Below, piece by piece: positions 25,861 through 37,095 of a DNA stretch of 64,000 nt (positions within the stretch are counted from its first letter, which is position 1; the number at the start of each line of letters is the position of its first letter). The position numbers and the translations under genes are program-made. Source of the DNA: Adiantum capillus-veneris. Lineage: Eukaryota; Streptophyta; Polypodiopsida; Polypodiales; Pteridaceae. Below the pieces are notes generated by a model. That model saw only the letters and a program-made list of their open reading frames with translations. It ran no database searches and had not been told where the DNA came from. The stretch is taken from contig CM043969.1 in the NCBI GenBank assembly GCA_014529385.2, positions 18,460,446 to 18,524,445 on the forward strand. The letters are read 5' to 3'.

Positions 25861-26206
25861 TCTTTGTGCATTGAGTCTCCTAATTGTGCTTAGTGTGGCT
25901 ACACATGATTCTCTCATCATCATCATGAATGCAAGCCTAATCTATCCACCCTAATCTATGTACTTATCAAATATGTCAATTCTCAAAGACCTAGGACCAT
26001 CTCTGCGGTCATACATCATACTATGGTCTAGGACCATCTCTTTGTGCATTGAGTCTCCTGATTGTGCTTAGTGTGGTTGCACATGATGCTCTCATCAATA
26101 TCATGAATGCAAGACTAATCTATCTACCCTCATCTATGTACTTATCAAATATTCAATTCTCAAAGGCCTAGGACCATCTTTGTGGTCATACATCATACTA
26201 TGGTCG
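25861..26206. repeat. 178-bp tandem duplication
   Basis: Copies start at 25861 and 26039 (TCTTTGTGCATTGAGTCTCC) and include a shared CATCATACTATGGTC end. A few substitutions and indels separate them. The second copy runs directly into the gypsy Gag scrap. Confidence 0.85.
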
Positions 26207-26520
26207 CTTCACGAATTAATTTCCAACAAGGGGCTATTAAAGTCTCCCAATCATTGGCTCATACACAATGCTTTTCATGTGAGCCTACTCAAGCCTTACA
26301 AAGGAGAGCCACCAAGAGAACCAATAAAATGAAGACCCTCCAGAGATCGAGGATCAAGAAGAGGTGCCATCCTTCAACATCAAGACAAGGTAAGATTATC
26401 CGCCGACGGTGTCTTATTAAATTCAAGATACATCCTTTTGAAGATGCTAGATGGATGAAAGGAACACAATTTAAGAATGAGATGAACCTTGTCAATGCTT
26501 ACAATGCTACATTAGAGTAA
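26182..26520 (+). pseudogene. Gypsy Gag scrap, same family as the 35.3-kb element
   Basis: The frame contains VIHHTMVASRINFQQGA, which matches VIHHTMVASRINFHQGA in the Gag at about 36.4 kb. Downstream the frame stays open as a basic stretch but diverges (no zinc knuckle). It marks a first copy of the gypsy family, upstream of the interrupted LTR. Confidence 0.75.
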
Positions 26521-26849
26521 GCAAATATAATGAATTTCAAATTAACAATTTTTTGTCTTGTAAGACTCTCTCTTTTTCTTTTATTGTGCATAAATTTAAC
26601 AAGTATGCATGCTTAGGATCATGTTTGTAGCAACAATGTCTCCCAAACACCAAGTAGAATTTGTCACTCAACTTTGGAAATGTGATATAGACTAAAGAGC
26701 AGACATGCTTGCGGCAGCTAAGTCTCTCAAGCACCAAATGGATTAGTCATCCATTCTAGAATGATGTCGTAGTGTAGAAAGTGTTCCTTTACCCACTAGG
26801 AAACAATGGACTAATGACTAGGCTTTACCTTTTCTACCTCATAGTTGAG

Positions 26850-26986
26850 GATGACTATGATTTCAAGAGAGACGTAAAATGTCATAAAATCTAATATCCA
26901 CCGATCCCAAATGGTTTTCTCATATTGAATTGATCATTTAATATGGGAAGATAAATGGGAACAAGAATTAGGATACAGATATGTGC
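26850..26986 (+). mobile_element. Gypsy-family 3' internal/LTR junction, left of copia A
   Basis: This stretch aligns with 33320-33420 (shared TCATAAAATCTAATATC and TTTTCTCATATT words, then GGGAACAAG). The family sequence resumes at 32249 after copia A, showing that copia A landed inside an existing gypsy copy. Confidence 0.7.
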
Positions 26987-26991
26987 TGCTA
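26987..26991. repeat. Target-site duplication TGCTA (left, copia A)
   Basis: TGCTA immediately precedes the 5' LTR and recurs at 32244-32248 immediately after the 3' LTR. It is a 5-bp duplication as expected for Ty1/copia integrase. Confidence 0.93.
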
Positions 26992-27219
26992 TGTTACCAT
27001 ATACATGTGGTAGTGATGTGTGTGAACACACTAGGACCGCCGGGGCATTTTTTCCCTCTTTAGGAGGTTTTTTCCCCCGTGCATTGTATATACACCCATC
27101 ACTCTAGGGCTATCTATTTTTTCCATTGCACACTAAGAAACACACTCTCAGTTGTGTGACCTGAGCTTCCTTCGACTTCTCCAAGCTGTGTGCGTTTCTC
27201 TGCAACCCTAATTCCAATA
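26992..27219 (+). repeat. Copia A 5' LTR
   Basis: Begins TGTTACCATATACATG and ends ATTCCAATA (canonical ..CA changed to TA; the 3' LTR ends ATTCCAACA). A CCGGGGCATTTTTTCCC block and TTGTATATACACCC (TATA-like) lie in the middle. About 228 bp. Confidence 0.92.
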
Positions 27220-27220
27220 A

Positions 27221-27238
27221 TTGGTATATCAAAGCAGG
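27221..27238 (+). promoter_or_regulatory. Copia A primer-binding site
   Basis: TTGGTATATCAAAGCAGG directly after the LTR resembles the usual plant copia site TGGTATCAGAGC, complementary to the initiator Met tRNA 3' end. Mismatches show decay. Copia B retains the better match. Confidence 0.75.
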
Positions 27239-27582
27239 TTGCGTCCTCTCGGGCTCAGTCACCAATAGCTCCAGCACACGCCTACTCACTTTCTTCGATT
27301 TTTTGAGCTTTGGCGAGCGTTCACATGTCGATAAAAATTTCGGGTAAGCCCATAGAGCTTAGTCTGCTCACATTCCTGATTCGATCTCAATTTGGCCTCC
27401 GTTTCCACTACAGACAGTATTGCACAGGCTATTTCGTCATTTTGTGCAAAATTTTGGTCAGTGTCGTTTTTTGCATAACAGGTGCCTTACAATATTCTAG
27501 GGTTTGTGCTATATAACACGTGTTGTTCCCACTTCATTTCTCCTCTTTTCAAGTAGTGTTCACATCAGGTGCAACATTTACC

Positions 27583-29277
27583 ATGGCTGACAACAACACA
27601 GATGTGTTCAAGATGTTTGCTGTTGAGGACAGATTGGATGGGGATAATTACCCTATGCGGGCTTACATGATGCAACATGTTCTTGTGTCAAAGGGCATCT
27701 GGAATATTGTGCAGGGCATTGATGTATGTCCTGGTTCTGAGGATGCAGGCGATGTTGAGGATGTTGCAGGTCTCACTGCAAGGATTGCTACTATTAGACT
27801 TGTTTTGCCTACGGTAGAACAATCTCGTAGGGATGTAAAGGATGCACAGGCTCATGCGTTGATTGTGTTGTCTGTGAAGCGCACCATTGTTCCTCACATT
27901 CGTTCAACAAAATCTACAAAACAGGCTTTGAATATTTTGGCTGGTCTTTATGCAAGTCGCAATGAGGCTAAAATTGCTTTGCTGCGTAAAGAGCTGGAAT
28001 CGAAGATTATGCATGAGGAAGATGATATGGACACTTTCCTTGCTGGTGTCAAGGATATTAATGAGCAACTTATTTTTGCAGGTGAGGTCATTCCAGACAG
28101 TTCCCTTGTGCAGACTGTTCTTGATGCCTTACCAGATTCTTACCAAACTTTTGCTAGTACTTGGAGACTTATGACCGAAGGAAATCCTGAAGTTGTCAAG
28201 TTTGATGCATTATGCACATTACTGTTGCAAGAGTCACTTTCCAAAAAAAACAGGACTAGACAACGTGTAGTTGAACAAGCTTTTATTGCTTCTCAAAGAA
28301 AGGGTGGTAACAACAATGCAGCCACTTCTTATGGTTCTGCTGCGAGTGGCAAAACTTCTGTTCCCAATGCTTCTGCTGGCAGTACTTTGTCTGGCAATTC
28401 TGGTGATAAGGGCAAAAAGAAGATGTGTTGCCATTATTGTAAAGCTAATGATCACTTGATCAAGAAGTGTCCTAAGTTGAAGGCCAAAGAGGCGAACAAG
28501 AAAGAGGGTGGTTCCACTGCAAATGCTAGTTCCACTGCAAATGCTAGTTCCACTACCAATGCAGCCATTGTTGAGTCTTGTGTGAAAGGAGACTGTGATG
28601 CTAATGTTGATGCAGAATGGGCTTTTAGTGCAGAGTGCACTTATTATCCTATTGTCCATGATGCATGCATGTCAATTGCTGCAGATTCATATGTATGGTA
28701 TTTTGACAGTGGTGTTGCAACGCACATTACCTCACATCGTGAATTGTTCACGTCTCTCGAGTCTGTCACTCATGGGAATTCAGTCACTTGTGCCAAGAAT
28801 GCCTCTTATCAGGTTCAAGGAGTTGGAAAGATTGTGCTTACTACTACAAATGGAAGCTCTTTCACACTTGACAATGCCCTTTATGTACGTGAAATCAAGA
28901 AGAATCTTTTGTCTGTATCTGCACTTGCTAGACTTGGACTTGTAGTCAAATTTGTGGATGACAGATATACAGTTCATGATCTCAATTTTGGTGATGAAAT
29001 TGTTGCATCTAGGCTTTTGTGTCGTGGGCTGTATAAGCTCACTTTGTATGACAAGTGCGAACAAAATTTTGCAAATGCAGTTGCAGATTCAAGGGCTATT
29101 TCAGATGCAAAACTTTGGCATGCACGTTTTGGTCATCTGAAATTTGCCAATTTGCTACGTTTGCAGAAATTTGATATGGTTTCTTATTTGCCGCCTTTGG
29201 AAGCACCTATCAAACATGTTTGTGAAGGCTGTATTTTGGGTAAGATGCAGCGTTCAAAGTTTCCAAAGGATGGTTAA
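27583..29277 (+). pseudogene. Copia A Gag-protease-integrase N-terminus
   Basis: I place the start at ATG 27583 (ACCATGG context, MADNNTDVF), as in copia B. The longer open frame from 27520 is leader. Gag is followed by a zinc knuckle CHYCKANDHLIKKC (CX2CX4HX4C, about 28424-28465) for RNA packaging. The protease box WYFDSGVATHIT near 28700 departs from DSGAT, and copia B reads DSGATKHIT. The integrase HHCC finger follows (HARFGH...CEGC, about 29115-29230). A TAA at 29275, where copia B has a Ser codon, ends the frame just after the finger. The family's polyprotein is normally one ORF of about 1300-1400 codons, so this is truncated by mutation. Confidence 0.92.
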
Positions 29278-30470
29278 GTTAGGGCCACATGCAGGTTGCA
29301 GCTTGTGCATAGTGATGTTTGTGGACCCATGCAAACTCCATCCTTGGGTAACTACCTTTACTTCATGACTTTCATTGATGATACTCCAGGTATGCATGGG
29401 TGGTTTCGCTTAAAGCTAAGTCCGAAGTTTTTATGTGCTTCAAACAATTTTTGTTTATGGCTGAAAATGTCTCGAAATGTACTATGGGCACCCTCCGTTC
29501 CGATCGAGGGGGGGAGTATATGTCTCATGAATTCAATGCATTTTTGGCTAGTCGTGGGATAAAACACCAATGTACAGTGCCTTATACACCTTAGCAACAT
29601 GGTGTTGCTGAGAGAAAAAACAGGTCACTTATAGAAATGGCACGATGTATGGTCAAAAGTCAAGCTTTGCCGCATTCTTTTTGGCTTGAGGCCATCATGT
29701 GTGCCACTTATGTACCTAACAGGTGTCCTACAAAATCTTTATAGTCTATTACTCCATATGAAGCATGGCATGATAGAAAGCCTTCTATTGAGTACATGCT
29801 TGTTTTTGGTTGTTTGGCATATGCTTTGGTGCCACAAACATAGTGCAAAAAATTGGATAATAAGGCTGTCAAATGTATTTTTGTTGGTTATAGTGCTGAA
29901 AGCAAAGGTTACATGTTGTATCATCCACAAACAAAGCGTATTCTAGTTTCACAAGATGTAGTGTTTGTGGAAGATTTTGTTCAGCCGTTGCTATCATGTA
30001 CTAGAGACAGTAATGTAAGCTCACAGGACATTTATGGCACTTGTTGCCTCTTTTCAGTGGTGGAATTTCGAATGTAAATTCCAATGAGGCAAATGTACAG
30101 CCTATGGGGGTTTCTAAAAAGGTTACAGATCAGCCTATTATTGATGTAGATGTACATGATGTACTTGATGAGGAAAGGGTTGAAAATGAGCAGGCTAGAG
30201 GTATGCCAAAAAGGCTGGTGCATACATTGCGTGACAATAAATTTGATGCACCTTTGTCTAATTGTACTCGTTCAGGCTCTCACCATGCATCTTATGCATC
30301 AGTTATTATTTGGCTGTGTCTAGCTTCCACGATGTTGAGGAGCCTCTGTCTTTTGATGAAGCACAAAATTCAGAAAATTGGATGGCTACCATGCAATCTG
30401 AATATGATGCACGTATAGAAAATGACACATGGACTTATGTGATTTGCCTCCTAGAAAAAAGGCTATTGGT
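29278..30470 (+). pseudogene. Copia A integrase core and connector (frameshifted)
   Basis: The core is spread over several frames: [10 protein letters not shown] and FIDD (first Asp, about 29300-29380), then [16 protein letters not shown] in another frame (second Asp, about 29487-29535), [12 protein letters not shown], and GYSAESKGYMLYHP near 29890. The connector before RT (30041-30420) is acidic and low in conservation. At least three frameshifts and several stops (for example TAG after PYTP) are present. Confidence 0.85.
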
Positions 30471-30475
30471 ACAAA

Positions 30476-31872
30476 GTGGGTTACAAGTTGAAACGCAAGC
30501 CGGATGGTGAGATTGATCGCCATAAGGCTCGACTTGTTGCAAAGGGTTATGCACAACAAAATGGTATAGATTATGAAGAGACTTTTTCTCCCACTTGTCG
30601 TATGACTACTGTGCGTTTTCTATGTGCATTGACAGCTCATTTTGGTTGGGATGTACATCAATCAGACATTGTTACTGCTTTCTTGAATGGTGACATATTT
30701 GAGGAAGTTTATGTAACACAGCCTCGTGGTTTTGTCAAGAAAGGACAAGAGGACAAAGTGTGCAGATGTAAGAAGGCTTTATATGGGTTAAAGCAATCTC
30801 CTCGTGCTTGGTATGAGAAAGCTGACACTCATTTGGTCAAACAAGGCTTTTGTAACAGTCCAACAGAAAGCACATTGTATGTAAAGTGTGAGGGTGATAT
30901 ATTCTCATTGGGTTCTTTAGGTCGATAATTTGCTGATCGTTGGACCAAATGAGAGACATATTGCTGAATTTAAGGCTGATTTGAAAGCTACTTTCAAGAT
31001 GAAAGATTTGGGGCTGTTTCATCATTACTTGGGTATACAGTTTAAGTGGTGTGATGGTGGTATTGCCTTGTGTCAAAAAGTTACATATAGAGACATTGCT
31101 ATGTAAGTTTGGACTTGAGGATTGCAAACCTATTGCCACTCCCATGGAAACAGGTTTGAAGTTGAGTCTACATGATGCTGGTGATCCTACTGATGTCACT
31201 CTTTACCAAACTGTTGTTGGCTACCTCATTTATGTATGCAACACAAGGCCGGATATTCATTTTGCAGTCTCACAGGTCAGCAGATTTATGCATAGCCCAG
31301 GGTCTAAGCATTGGCAGGCTGTCAAGAGGATTTTCCACTACCTTAGTGGCACTTTACATCTTGGCTTGTTTTATCCCAAGGGGGGGTCATTGCCGCCAGG
31401 CTTACATGCTTTATCGGACTTAGATTGGGCTAGTTGTTTTGACACGAGAGTGTCCACTAATGGTTTTTGTTTCATGCTTGGCAACTCATGTATATCATGG
31501 TTGACCAAGAAGCAACCTAATGTGTCCACTTCTAGTGAGGCTGAGTACAGGGCAGTCTTCACAGCTACGATTGAGTGTGTATGGCTCAGATGCCTTATGG
31601 ATGATTTGGGTGTTGGACAAGACACTTCCAACACTATTTACACTGACAATCAGAGCGCATTGGCAGTTGCGAGGAACCCAGTTTTTCATGCTCGCACAAA
31701 GCACATTGAGGTTCATTACCACTATGTCAGGGAGAGGCTCTCAGCAGGAGAGATCAACTTGGCTTATGTGCCAACACAAGACAACCTTGCAAATCTTTTC
31801 ACAAAGACATTGTCTCGTGAGAAGCTTGAAGCTTTCCTCAAAGCTTTAGGCTTGCTCCCCTTTGTGGATTGA
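30476..31872 (+). pseudogene. Copia A reverse transcriptase and RNase H
   Basis: The RT region reads YKLKRKPDGEIDRHKARLVAKGYAQ, VHQSDIVTAFLNGDIFEEVY (first catalytic Asp) and KKALYGLKQSPRAWYEK. The frame then shifts near 30900 and the active-site box is VDN instead of YVDD, so polymerase activity is lost. From 31051 a 273-codon frame covers the thumb and RNase H with DLDWASC, SSEAEYRAV, YTDNQSALAV and HTKHIEVHYHYV, and ends LLPFVD. RNase H itself looks intact. Confidence 0.92.
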
Positions 31873-31936
31873 TTATGTCCTCGGGGCATGGCACTTCCCT
31901 TTACTCATGTGCCAGCTCTCGTTCATCGCATCACTC

Positions 31937-31948
31937 CAGGGGGGATTT
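31937..31948 (+). promoter_or_regulatory. Copia A polypurine tract (duplicated)
   Basis: CCAGGGGGGATT abuts the 3' LTR start at 31949. The same tract plus LTR start recurs 55 bp downstream (LTR start at 32004), so this junction is tandemly duplicated. Confidence 0.85.
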
Positions 31949-32243
31949 GTTACCATATACATGTGGTAGTGATGTGTGTGAACACATCACTCCAGGGGGG
32001 ATTTGTTACCATATACATGTGGTAGTGATGTGTGCGGTCCTAGTGTGTTCACACACTAGGATCGCCGGGGCATTTTTTCCCTCTTTAGGAGGTTTTTTCC
32101 CCCGTGTATTGTATATACGCCCATCACTCTAGGGCTATCTATTTTATACATCGCACACTAAGAAACACACTCTCAGTGTGTGCCTTGAGCTTCCTTCGTC
32201 TTCTCCAAGCTGTGCACGTTTTTTTGCAACCCTAATTCCAACA
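31949..32243 (+). repeat. Copia A 3' LTR with a 55-bp 5' duplication
   Basis: The LTR proper is 32004-32243 (240 bp, ends ATTCCAACA). The preceding 55 bp (31949-32003) is a second copy of the first LTR bases plus the polypurine tract. TGCTA (target duplication) follows at 32244-32248. Confidence 0.9.
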
Positions 32244-32248
32244 TGCTA

Positions 32249-33012
32249 GACCCATTCTCAGCAGGAGACCAAGAGGAGAGATAAGCGCATCTCAATAAGG
32301 GGTCCAAATGGAGAGAGGTCTACGAGGGAGAAATGTGCACCTAATGGAGCTTAAAAAGACCTTAGGTTAAGCTTCATTAAAGCTTCCAAAGGGGAGTGAT
32401 AAAAAGTGTCCTTAGGGCTAGAACCTTTAGATAAAACTTTGGCCAACTTGAGGTGCTTGGGCCCAAAAGTCAACAACTAGTCCTACAAAGGAGGGGGTGA
32501 GCCATTACTATGATAGGCTATGCTCTAAGAGTAATGATCTGTGAGGAGAATACTTCTTTCTCGTATGTTACATCTTCTTCCTCTTCACTTTCCTCACTCC
32601 TTGGCAGCTCTCTTCACCTTTGAAGGTTTTTGAGGTCTTGAGATTGAGACCAAGGAGACAAGTTTATGTTTATTGCAAGTAAGTTAAAATGTTGTTTTGG
32701 GCATAATATTGGTGCATGAAGCTTTCCATCTTCATGGCATCAACAAGGTATCAAGGAACACAAAGAATGTATTGTACCAAGTCTCTCTCTATGGGAGAAC
32801 ATATAATACATAACCTTTTAAAGGGGACCGGCTCCAAGTAAATCCGGTTCTCAACTATTGCCAATTTTGCTAATTCTCTCTCTTTTACAAGTATTAGTCA
32901 TGCCAAGCTAACTAGAAGTTATGTTGCTATCTTAAATCAAGCACGTCCTCTCTACCTTCATGATGAATTCTCTTAATGAAATGCTCACTAATGTCATTTT
33001 AATTCCACTACA
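32249..33012 (+). repeat. Gypsy-family LTR 1, right part (interrupted by copia A)
   Basis: Aligns over its length with 33440-34934: shared GGTGCATGAAGCTTTCCATCT-type blocks, GGAACACAAAGAATGTATTG, GGGGACCGGCTCCA and AATTCTCTCTCTT. It ends ATTCCACTACA, followed by a decayed primer-site-like TATCAGCC. It is clearly more decayed or diverged than a pair of fresh LTRs would be. Confidence 0.75.
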
Positions 33013-33055
33013 ATCAATGTTATCAGCCTAATTCTGTTACAATCTGCCTCTACAC

Positions 33056-33430
33056 ATGAAACTCAGGAAAGCCAAAGGGGAGGGGCAAGCCCCCAAAGGG
33101 AGTAAGAAGCTGCTTGTCACGGGGGCGCACCTATTCAAATACCCTCTATTTAGAAGGCTTGCCAAGAAATCTTTGAGTAAAATCAATAAAGATATTAAAT
33201 TGGAAAAACCTAAAGCTTGGTACCTCCTTGCTCGGACTATATTGAAAGTGATCAAAATCTTGGGCCCTCGGATGAAAAAGGCCCAGGAAGAACATTAGAA
33301 GCATCTCAAAGAGGAGATTGCTCGTCTTGTCATAAAATCTAATATCTAACCAACCCAAATGATTTTCTCATATTAAATTGATCACTTAATGTGGGAAAAT
33401 AATCAGGAACAAGTGTTAAGGTATAAATAT
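33056..33430 (+). pseudogene. Gypsy-family internal fragment between two LTRs
   Basis: An open basic stretch (MKLRKAKGEGQAPKG... to AQEEH at 33298), then IARLVIKSNI and TTTTCTCATATT, which matches 26850-26986. The bulk of gag-pol is missing, so LTR 1 and LTR 2 bracket a deletion derivative. I cannot assign the basic peptide to a Pol domain. Confidence 0.5.
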
Positions 33431-33439
33431 AGCTTATAG

Positions 33440-34934
33440 ATCTATCTCAACACGGGGCCAATGGTAAAGGGGCCCAAATGAGAGATGGTCTATCAAAGAG
33501 CAATGCTAACCAATGGAGCATAAGACCCTAGGGTTAGCTTCATTGAAGACCTGCAATAATGTGTGTAAAAGTCCTTTGACCTTAGGTAAGCTAGGGCTGA
33601 ACTTGAGGTGGGAACCCGGCCCAAGCTCGAGGTGCTTGTCGTGCTTGAGGTGCTTGTCATGCTTGAGGTGCTTGATTAAGATGCTTAAGGTGCTTGACTG
33701 GCTCCATGCTTGAGGTGCTTCACTTGCCACTTGATTAAGGTGCTTGAGGTGCCTTGACATGCTTGCCTAAGATGCTTGTGGGAACACCCCCTAGTCCAAG
33801 TGCTTGGTCATGCTTGGTGACTAAGGTGCTTGCTCATCCAAAGTCAAAAGCATCCCTACAAGGAGGGGGGCGAGCCCTACATGGGGGGGAATGAGAGAGA
33901 AGACCCACACAAGGGATGCATGGTTCAAAGATAGCAAAAGGGACACTTGTCAAGTTCCTCCTCATGTTGCCCTCATGGTGTGCCTGAAGCCTATTGGTTG
34001 GCCACCCAAGGGGTCCAATGATAATTTAGGATATTTAATTAATTGATTTTGCATTTATCAAGTCCTCTCTCTCAAAGGGGAAAGGGGGACACTTGTCCCA
34101 AGGCTACCCTTGTTGCTTGTAATGGCTCCTGCTTGTGATTGGCTAGGCGTGGAGGGGTCCAATGAGCTTCCATCATGAGCTACAAGGGGGGGTCGACCAT
34201 GCAAGCTAGGGGGTTTCTTAGGGGGTATTCTCACTCACACACACACACACACACAAACACTCTCATTGTGTGCTATGCAAAGTGCAAGAGCTCCCTCTCC
34301 AAGCAAGTAGAGGTTGAGAGCCTACACCAACACTCTTGGCTATGGAGTGCAAGTCCAACCAAGAGCCATGCTTCAATGCTTGAGCTTGCCATATCCTTCT
34401 TCTTCATTACTATGCTATTATGTATGCTAGCTCAAGAGTTATGATAAGTGCGGAACTAGTTCTTTCTTGTATGAAATGTTTCTTCTTCCTCTTCCCTACC
34501 CTCATTCCCTGCTAGCTCTCTCCACCTTCGAAGGTGTTTGAGGTCTTGGGACTGAGGCTTGGTATAGTTAAAGCTTTCTTCAAGTTTATGTTATGCTATG
34601 ATGGTGATGCATGAAGCTTTCCATCTTCATTGCTTCACCTAGGTCACAAGGAACACAAAGAATGTATTGTAACAAGTCTCTCTTTATGGGAGAAATCATA
34701 ATACAAATGCCTATTGGAGGGGGGACCGGCTCCACATAAATCCGGTCCTCAACTGTTGTCATGTTCTCTAAATTCTCTCTCTTGCAAAAGTATTGTCTAT
34801 GCCAAGTTAACTAATTGCTATGATTATGTTGCTATCTTCAATTATGTCTACCCGCTATGCTCACAAAATCATTTCTTGAAAGTACTCTCATTAAATTCTG
34901 CTACTCTCAAATTGAATAGGAAAATTCCATTACA
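33440..34934 (+). repeat. Gypsy-family LTR 2
   Basis: Ends ATTCCATTACA at 34934, immediately before a strong primer-binding site. Homologous to 32249-33012 over its right two thirds. The left part contains a minisatellite of GAGGTGCTTG words (about 33605-33840) and a (CA)n at about 34232-34255. The left boundary could not be fixed, so the length (about 1.5 kb) is approximate. Confidence 0.7.
33605..33840. repeat. GAGGTGCTTG minisatellite inside LTR 2
   Basis: The decamer GAGGTGCTTG or a close variant (AAGGTGCTTG, AAGATGCTTG) occurs about a dozen times with 5-15-bp spacers. LTR 1 has a single copy (AGGTGCTTGGG near 32450), so the array expanded in this copy. Confidence 0.85.
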
Positions 34935-34950
34935 TTGGTATCAGAGCATT
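34935..34950 (+). promoter_or_regulatory. Gypsy primer-binding site (iMet-type)
   Basis: TTGGTATCAGAGCATT directly follows the LTR end. TGGTATCAGAGC is the standard complement of plant initiator Met tRNA. Confidence 0.85.
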
Positions 34951-35348
34951 TGGTTTCTCTTTTCTTGCTTAAGAAGAGAGGTCCTTAAGTAGCCTATAAA
35001 TGGTTGATGTTGTTAATTATAATAGGGTAAGTGGAACTAGGATCTATTATCGGTTTTGTTGAGCCCACTATGTGGGGGATGGTGCACACCTCGGGAGCTT
35101 TGGACTTAATAATGGAGTCTTTCTAGACTTGCCTACGGCTTTACCATTATTGAGCCATAAGAAGTCCGAAAGGAGCTAACCCTTGGCAACTCTGCTATGT
35201 TAGAACTACTCCTCTACTCTCTATAATTAACCACTTTGAGCCGTGGGTGTAGATACTTAAGAGCCGATTTTCAAAGGCTAAGAGGAGTGGCAACTAAAGT
35301 TTTGAATTGCCAAAGCATACACTAAATACATACATAAATTTTGTTAAC

Positions 35349-36720
35349 ATGGCTAACAATAATCAAGAGAGTAGAATGAACATTGATAACTTTGATTTTG
35401 CACATGAAGGTGCTAATGAAAATGCTCCCATGTTTATGAATTATCTCGTGACTAGGTTGCAACAAGCTATGGGTAACCCTGCTTTGCAAGCCGAAGTTAT
35501 TCAACAACTTCGTGCCTATGGAATTTCCCTTCCTCTTCAAGAGGAGAGAGAGCTTAGGAGGCCTCTTGATGAGACCCCCAAAAGAAGACTCTCTCCCATT
35601 CGAGAGGAGGAATCCAAAGAGAAAGAAAGCAATGAAAGTTTAAGTTCTTCTAAAGATGTGGCTCCACGAAGACGGCGGTCTAGACGATCGCCTACTCCTC
35701 CCAAGAGGAAAAGATCAACACATAGTCCTTCTCCTCATCACTCTGAAAGGCAAGAGAGGAAACAAAGGAAGAAAAGGGTTGGGAAGAGATCACCCTCTTC
35801 TCCTTCTTCTTCACCTTCCTCCTCTTCTGACGAACGTTATGGCTATTCTCCTAGAGAATACAAGAGGGGAGGACATCGCAAATCATTTCCTGCATGGCGA
35901 AGGTCACAAAAGCTAAAGAAGTTCAAGGAGGGAGGAAAGAGTATCTCTTTTCTCACCTATGATGGCACCTTCGGTGCTACCGACAAAGTGTTGGCCTTCA
36001 TCCAGCAATTTGATGCGGCCTTTGGAGATGAGGGCTTCACAGAGTCCTCCAAGCTATGCCATGTAGCTATGCACTTCCAAAAATTAGCTCGTCAATGGTG
36101 GGCTAGGCTTCGTGGTAATGGAGAAGCCCCAAAGACATGGAAAACTCTACGAGTTTCCATCATGGAGCAATTCCTTCCAAGCGATACTAAAGATAAAGTT
36201 CTTACCGAATGGCGCGGCTTGAAGCTTCTCTCTCATGAGTCTATCATCAAGTATGTAGACAAGTTTTGGGTTTTACATCTCAAAGCTACTGTCTTTCAAA
36301 AGATAGACTTTGCTGAGCAAAGACAGCAATTCTGTGCGGGATGACCTGAAGAGATGGCCGAATACATCAACTCTCAACGGCCCAGTACTATTACCGAAGT
36401 AATCCACCACACCATGGTTGCCTCACGCATCAATTTCCATCAAGGGGCTAGACGTAATGTCAAGCCCATGGAAAACAAAGATAAAAATGATGCAAAGGGG
36501 AAAACCAATGCTCAAAACAATTCCCAAGCTACTTCCAACAACAACAACAACAATAACAACAATCGGTCCAAGGAGAAGGGAGTTTACAAAGGCAAAAACA
36601 AACTCTCCCCTGAAGAGCTTGAAGCTTTTCGCAAGGACCATAAGTGTTTCAAGTGTGGGGAGTAAGGACATGGCTATCGTTCTTGCCCCAAGAAGAATAC
36701 TCGCAATGAGACTCCTAGGG
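35349..36720 (+). pseudogene. Gypsy Gag with RS-rich segment and zinc knuckle
   Basis: The start MANNNQESRMN at ATG 35349 has AACATGG context; an upstream in-frame ATG at 35307 is less likely. Residues of about 85-190 are Arg/Ser/Pro/Lys-rich (RRRRSRRSPTPPKRKR, then a Ser run). The capsid domain follows (FLTYDGTFGATDKVLAFIQQ, RQWWARLRG, TWKTLRVSIMEQFLP, ESIIKYVDKF). A TGA at about 36342 replaces a Trp-type codon, after which PEEMAEYINSQRP continues. An Asn run precedes the zinc knuckle CFKCGE-stop-GHGYRSC, where a TAA (about 36663) replaces the usual Gln. The Gag is full-length for the family but has two stops. Confidence 0.85.
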
Positions 36721-36779
36721 CTTCCACCATCGAAGCTCCAAAAGAGGATGCTCATTGCAAAGGATCATCACTCTCCTAT

Positions 36780-37095
36780 GCTTGGGGAAAGGTAAGAGAG
36801 CATGATGCCTTCATCTTGTTTGACCCTGGCTCTACTCTCAACTTCATATCAATGGAGTTGGCCACCAAGTTGGGCATTCAAGCTTTTGAGATGGGAGATA
36901 TAGTAATGGCTATGCAGCTTTCAAGGGACAACAAGCCTCCATTACTCCCTTGATTGGGAAGTTGAGGCTTCATGTCCAAAGCTATGTCGACAAAGAAGAC
37001 TTCTTCATCTCTCCTCTCCAACATGAGGATGTTATCCTAGGGGCACCATGGTTTGATCGCATGGCTGCCAACATGAAGTTCCCTGAAAGAAAAAG
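36780..37095 (+). pseudogene. Gypsy retropepsin
   Basis: The frame reads HDAFILFDPGSTLNFISMEL, where DPGST replaces the catalytic D-S-G-S/A-T, followed by ATKLGI. After a frameshift near 36915 it continues VDKEDFFISPLQHEDVILGA and PWFDRMAANMKFPER, the standard C-terminal half of a gypsy protease. Similarity ends abruptly at about 37095, where LINE-type sequence starts. RT, RNase H and integrase of this copy are absent. Confidence 0.8.

Larger units (their letters stand above)
26992..32243 (+). mobile_element. Copia A: complete but inactive Ty1/copia retrotransposon
   Basis: A 5.25-kb element with LTRs of about 228-240 bp starting TGTTACCATATACATG, an iMet-type primer site, a Gag-PR-IN-RT-RH order (integrase before RT, diagnostic for copia), a polypurine tract and a perfect 5-bp target duplication. 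Coding capacity is broken by a stop after the integrase zinc finger, frameshifts in IN and RT, and an altered RT active site. It sits in a gypsy LTR and is closely related to copia B at 39.7-44.9 kb. Confidence 0.95.

Noticed and set aside
27520-29277. 585-codon ORF as an intact host gene
   Set aside because: Its Gag, zinc knuckle, protease and integrase finger, with flanking LTRs and target duplication, show it is copia A. The N-terminal 21 codons are leader.
36423-36755. Minus-strand Val-rich ORF
   Set aside because: Antisense of the Asn-run and knuckle region of gypsy Gag.
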